Positions 14,233-17,300 of a stretch of DNA of 17,300 bases are shown here, piece by piece. Below the pieces are notes generated by a model. The model worked only from the letters and a program-made list of their open reading frames with translations, was not told where the DNA came from and did not search any database. Location: positions 1 through 17,300 of the forward strand of contig CACYDL010000152.1 of NCBI GenBank assembly GCA_902773195.1, written 5' to 3'. Made by a program: the position numbers and the translations under genes. This stretch comes from an uncultured Lachnospiraceae bacterium (GTDB lineage: Bacteria; Bacillota_A; Clostridia; Lachnospirales; Lachnospiraceae). The stretch's first letter is position 1; every line of letters starts with the position of its first letter.

Positions 14233-15283
14233 CCGCAGCCGGGGAAAACGCCTCCGCGTCTTCCTCCCCGCGGCGGCGGTCGTCGCGGCGGCGGTCCTCC
14301 TGGCCGGAGGCTGCTCGGGGATCAGCGGCGGCGGGACGGACGGGAAGGTCAGCCTGCGGATCGGCGTCAGCCTCTATCAGACGGACGACACCTTCATCAA
14401 CAATCTCCGCTCGGAGCTCGAGAGCCGGGCGAAGGAGTACGAGCAGGAAACCGGCGCGCGGATCACCCTGGACATCCAGTCCGCCAAGGGAAACCAGCGG
14501 ACCCAGAACAGCCAGGTCGAGCGCTTCATCTCCCTGGGCTGCGACGTGCTCTGCATCAACCCGGTGGACCGGATGGCCGTGTCCTCCATCATCGACCACG
14601 CGGTCAGCGCGCAGGTTCCCGTCGTCTTCTTCAACCGCCAGCCGGTCGAGGAGGATATGAACCGCTGGGATCAGCTGTACTACGTGGGCGTGGACGCCAA
14701 GGAGACCGCCATTCTCCAGGGACAGATCGTGATCAGCCACTACGAAAAGCATCCGGAGGCCTTCGACCGCAACGGGGACGGCGTCATCAAGTACGTGCTC
14801 CTCGAGGGAGAAAGCAGCCACCAGGACTCCCTGATCCGCACGGAATGGTCCATCCAGACCCTGAAGGACGCGGGGATCCCCATCGAGCGCCTCACCGGCG
14901 GCATCGCCAGCTGGGAGCGCCCCCAGGCCTCCGCCCTGGTGGAACAGTGGCTGGAGGAATACCCCGGGCAGATCGAGCTCATCATCAGCAACAACGACGA
15001 CATGGCCCTCGGCGCGCTGGACGCCATGGACCGGCTCGGCGCCGGCGGCATCCAGGTGGTGGGCATCGACGCGACCGAGCCCGGGACGGAGGCCGTCATG
15101 AGCGGCAGGATGATGGGCACCGTCTCCGCGGACAAGGCCCAGTACGCCAGGGCCATCTTCGAGCTGGCCGTAGCAAAGGCCCGCGGGAAGGATATTCCCG
15201 CGGACCTGGAGATGGAAAACGAAACCTATTACTGGTGCCCCCAGAGCGTCGTCAACCAGGAGGACTTTGAGGAGACGCGCTGA
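14195..15283 (+). CDS. MglB-like galactose-binding lipoprotein of the sensory operon
   Basis: A 362-residue lipoprotein paralogous to MglB. ATG 14195 overlaps the preceding gene by 38 nt and has GGAGG (14181-14185) 9 nt upstream. A basic N-region and hydrophobic stretch lead to the lipobox LAGGC at about residue 40. Conserved ligand positions by E. coli numbering: DDTF (D14, F16), FFNRQP (N91), SHQDSLIR (H152, D154, R158), ASWERP (W183), SNNDDM (N211) and GIDATE (D236). N256 is replaced by Ala in TVSADK. The calcium loop DRNGDGVIKY is present. It therefore very likely binds galactose or glucose. The genes with it are signalling genes, and the importer has its own MglB, so it may present sugar to the membrane-anchored protein or kinase. 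It could also feed the importer. Confidence 0.85.
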   Translation: MRFTKIFCFPLNNRSRGKRLRVFLPAAAVVAAAVLLAGGCSGISGGGTDGKVSLRIGVSLYQTDDTFINNLRSELESRAKEYEQETGARITLDIQSAKGNQRTQNSQVERFISLGCDVLCINPVDRMAVSSIIDHAVSAQVPVVFFNRQPVEEDMNRWDQLYYVGVDAKETAILQGQIVISHYEKHPEAFDRNGDGVIKYVLLEGESSHQDSLIRTEWSIQTLKDAGIPIERLTGGIASWERPQASALVEQWLEEYPGQIELIISNNDDMALGALDAMDRLGAGGIQVVGIDATEPGTEAVMSGRMMGTVSADKAQYARAIFELAVAKARGKDIPADLEMENETYYWCPQSVVNQEDFEETR

Positions 15284-15307
15284 CAGGCGCTCCGGGTGCC
15301 TCCGCCT

Positions 15308-15337
15308 CAGGCGCGGAAGCGTTCCGCCCCGCGCCTG
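15308..15337. terminator. GC-rich hairpin between convergent genes
   Basis: CAGGCGCGG (15308-15316) pairs with CCGCGCCTG (15329-15337) over 9 bp around a 12-nt loop that itself contains a short GGAA/TTCC pair. It may stop transcription from both sides, but no T run is present. Confidence 0.4.
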
Positions 15338-15387
15338 AGATGCCTGAAACAGAAGCGTTCCGCCCCGCGCCTGAGGCGCCTGAAACA
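15316..15387. repeat. 36-bp tandem repeat, two copies plus a partial third
   Basis: Copies at 15316-15351 and 15352-15387 match at 34 of 36 positions; a third copy begins GAAGCG at 15388 and then fades. It lies between the stop codons of the convergent sensory lipoprotein gene and the alpha-galactosidase gene. The length is a multiple of three, but no supported gene reads through it. Confidence 0.8.
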
Positions 15388-15395
15388 GAAGCGCT

Positions 15396-17300
15396 TCAGT
15401 CCAGCGCCTTCAGATGATAGAGAAAGGCGGTGAACTCGGGGATTTCCCGGGGAATGGGGATCCCGGCGTGCATGAGGGCCATGCCCGACGCCGTCACGAC
15501 GACCCCGCTGCCCTCCTTCTCCACCTGGTACATCCTGTCCGGCTGAAGCCCCCTCAGGTGGATATACTCCTGGGGCCCGTTCACCGTGAGGTTCACGGTC
15601 ACCACCGTGACGAGGGCCTCGGACTTGTCCTTCGCGACGCTCTCCCACGCCACCAGGTTGACCTGCTCAAAGGGATTCGCCAGTCTGTAGTAATCCCCGA
15701 AGAAATTGATGTCATAGTACTTGAGATAGAGATCGGACATCTTTTTGCATGCCCTGATCTCTTTCTTTTTCAGCTTCGTCGCGTCGAGCTCGTACCCGAA
15801 GGTGCCGCACATGGCGATGGCCGCCTTCGTCTCGAGGGGAACCATGGCGCTGGCTTCGGAGACGTGGGCCCCCATGGTGCACACCGGATAGAGGAAGGAC
15901 GAGCCGTAATGGAGCTTCAGGTTGTCGAGAGGCTTGGTGTTGTCGGAGCTCCAGTACTGGACGAAGTAGGTGAGCATCGCCGGGTCGAACCGGCCGCCTC
16001 CGCCGGCGCACCCCTCGAACATGACGTCGGGATGCGTCCGGATGATGCCGTCCATGACGCGGTAGAGTCCCAGCACGTAGCGGTGGGACACCTCCCCCTG
16101 ATGCTCGGCGGGGAGCACGTTGGACCACAGATCCGTGATCGCGCGGTTGATATCCCATTTCACGTAATAGATGTTGGCGCTGTCCAGAATGGCGTTGATG
16201 CTGCGGATCAGATAATCCTGGACCTCCTTTCTGCCCACGTCGAGCACCAGCTGGTTCCGGCTCCGGACCGCGTGTCTTCCCGGGATCTCCATCACCCAGT
16301 CGGGATGGCTGCGGAACAGGTCCGAATCCTCGGATACCATCTCCGGCTCGAACCAGATGCCGAACTTCATCCCGAGATCGTTGATCTGCCTGACCAGCTC
16401 CGTGAGCCCGCACTTGATCTTCTTCTCGTTGACGTACCAGTCCCCGAGACCGGAATTGTCGTCGTCGCGCTTGCCGAACCAGCCGTCGTCCATGACGATC
16501 ATCTCGACGCCCATGCCCCTGGCCGCCTTCGCGATCTCCAGGAGCTTCACGTCGTCGAACTGAAAGAAGGCCGCCTCCCAGGTATTGATCAGGACAGGCC
16601 GCCTGACGTCCCGGACGAACTTGCTCTTATTGAGGTTGTTCCGGAAGAAATTGTGGTAGTTGTGGCTCATCCGGGCCAGGCCCTTGTGGGTGTAGGTCAT
16701 CAGCACGGCCGGCGTGTCAAATTCCTCCCCCGGCGCCACGCTGTAGCTGAACAGCCTGTCGTTGACGCCCATGACCAATCTGACCTGATCGTACTGGTCG
16801 AGCTCCGCCTCCGCCAGAAAGCTCCCCGAGTACATCAGCGCGAAGCCGTAGCAGGACCCGTACTCCTCGTTCGCCCCCTTCTCCACCAGGGCGATAAAGG
16901 GATTCTGCTGATGGGACGAGATGCCCCGTCCGCTGCGGATCTTGTGGACGTGGTGCGTCAGCGGCTGGCGCTCGACCTGCCGCTCCTGCCCGTACCTGCC
17001 GGGCAGCGAGATCAGCTCTAGATTTCCCCCGTTCATGTAGTCCATATTGACGGACATGATCCGCTTGAGGGCGATCTCCCCCTTTCCGCCGTTGCGGACC
17101 CGCACGGCCCGCATGATGATGTCCGCCTCCTCAAACACGGAGTACAGCAGCGTCACCCGCACCTTCGTGACGGCGTCCTCCAGGACGAGCTCGAGGGTGT
17201 CCACGGTGTCGTTCTCCGCGGCAAAAGCGGTCGGCAGCCCGTTCAGCGTGAAGGGGCCGCTGTAGATTCTGTGGGAGACGTATCTGCCGTCGAAGGAGAA
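15396..17300 (-). CDS. GH36 alpha-galactosidase (5' end outside the window)
   Basis: Hydrolyses terminal alpha-1,6-galactose from raffinose-family sugars, melibiose or galactomannan fragments. 634 residues are visible, and the frame is open to the window edge; about 100 N-terminal residues should lie beyond it, since bacterial relatives have about 730. An internal GTG at 17204 is not a credible start, because the sequence before it (SFDGRYVSHRIYSGPF) still matches the family. Motifs: DDGWFGKRDDD, WFEPEMVSEDSDL, the catalytic nucleophile Asp in YVKWDINRAI (codon 16152-16154), CAGGGGRFD, and the acid/base Asp in YWSSDNTKP (codon 15942-15944). No signal peptide can be judged. It converges on the sensory operon. 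The galactose it releases would be the substrate of Mgl or of the cytoplasmic Leloir pathway. Confidence 0.93.
   Translation of the reverse strand, partial: FSFDGRYVSHRIYSGPFTLNGLPTAFAAENDTVDTLELVLEDAVTKVRVTLLYSVFEEADIIMRAVRVRNGGKGEIALKRIMSVNMDYMNGGNLELISLPGRYGQERQVERQPLTHHVHKIRSGRGISSHQQNPFIALVEKGANEEYGSCYGFALMYSGSFLAEAELDQYDQVRLVMGVNDRLFSYSVAPGEEFDTPAVLMTYTHKGLARMSHNYHNFFRNNLNKSKFVRDVRRPVLINTWEAAFFQFDDVKLLEIAKAARGMGVEMIVMDDGWFGKRDDDNSGLGDWYVNEKKIKCGLTELVRQINDLGMKFGIWFEPEMVSEDSDLFRSHPDWVMEIPGRHAVRSRNQLVLDVGRKEVQDYLIRSINAILDSANIYYVKWDINRAITDLWSNVLPAEHQGEVSHRYVLGLYRVMDGIIRTHPDVMFEGCAGGGGRFDPAMLTYFVQYWSSDNTKPLDNLKLHYGSSFLYPVCTMGAHVSEASAMVPLETKAAIAMCGTFGYELDATKLKKKEIRACKKMSDLYLKYYDINFFGDYYRLANPFEQVNLVAWESVAKDKSEALVTVVTVNLTVNGPQEYIHLRGLQPDRMYQVEKEGSGVVVTASGMALMHAGIPIPREIPEFTAFLYHLKALD

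Noticed and set aside
15414..17021. 535-codon plus-strand frame opposite the alpha-galactosidase
   Set aside because: Shadow frame; the minus strand carries the full GH36 motifs.

Overview
The window is GC-rich DNA with AGGAG-type ribosome binding sites, some TTG and GTG starts, Gram-positive-style signal peptides and lipoboxes, and YesM/YesN-type two-component genes. This fits a Clostridia genome, most likely Lachnospiraceae (inference; no marker gene is present). No tRNA, rRNA, CRISPR array, insertion sequence or phage gene was seen.

Left part (1-5300): a secreted alpha/beta-hydrolase with a Gly-rich linker (228-1313). Next come a doubtful minus-strand small ORF with its own terminator, and an intact L-cysteine desulfidase-type Fe-S enzyme (1740-3023) with a clear promoter and a 17-bp hairpin after it. 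A 123-nt stretch without any A and containing a 26-bp tandem repeat leads into a scar where two gene remnants start back to back. One is a minus-strand C-terminal fragment (tentative) and the other is the last quarter of a LacI-family regulator. A bidirectional terminator separates these from a translationally coupled pair of membrane proteins on the minus strand (YjdF/DUF2238-like, then DedA/TVP38-like).

Centre (5300-10190): a decayed GH31 alpha-glucosidase/alpha-xylosidase remnant and a 48-codon stub of a response regulator lie downstream of a complete galactose/methyl-galactoside ABC importer, mglB-mglA-mglC, on the minus strand. A terminator-like hairpin between mglB and mglA probably keeps the binding protein more abundant than the transporter.

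Right part (9887-15283): a divergent control region holds an mglB promoter with a perfect -10, a promoter for the rightward operon, a 17-bp near-palindrome, and four direct repeats spaced 25, 24 and 25 bp. The rightward operon encodes a YesN/AraC-type response regulator, a YesM/LytS-type sensor kinase, a membrane-anchored periplasmic-binding-fold protein and an MglB-like lipoprotein. Together they look like an extracellular galactose sensor that controls the divergent mgl importer. The regulator gene carries an in-frame TAG at codon 48, although the remaining 376 codons are intact. A convergent GH36 alpha-galactosidase (15396 to the right edge, 5' end outside the window) would supply galactose from oligosaccharides.

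Overall the locus is an alpha-galactoside breakdown, galactose uptake and galactose sensing island, with several sugar-related pseudogene fragments that indicate active gene loss.
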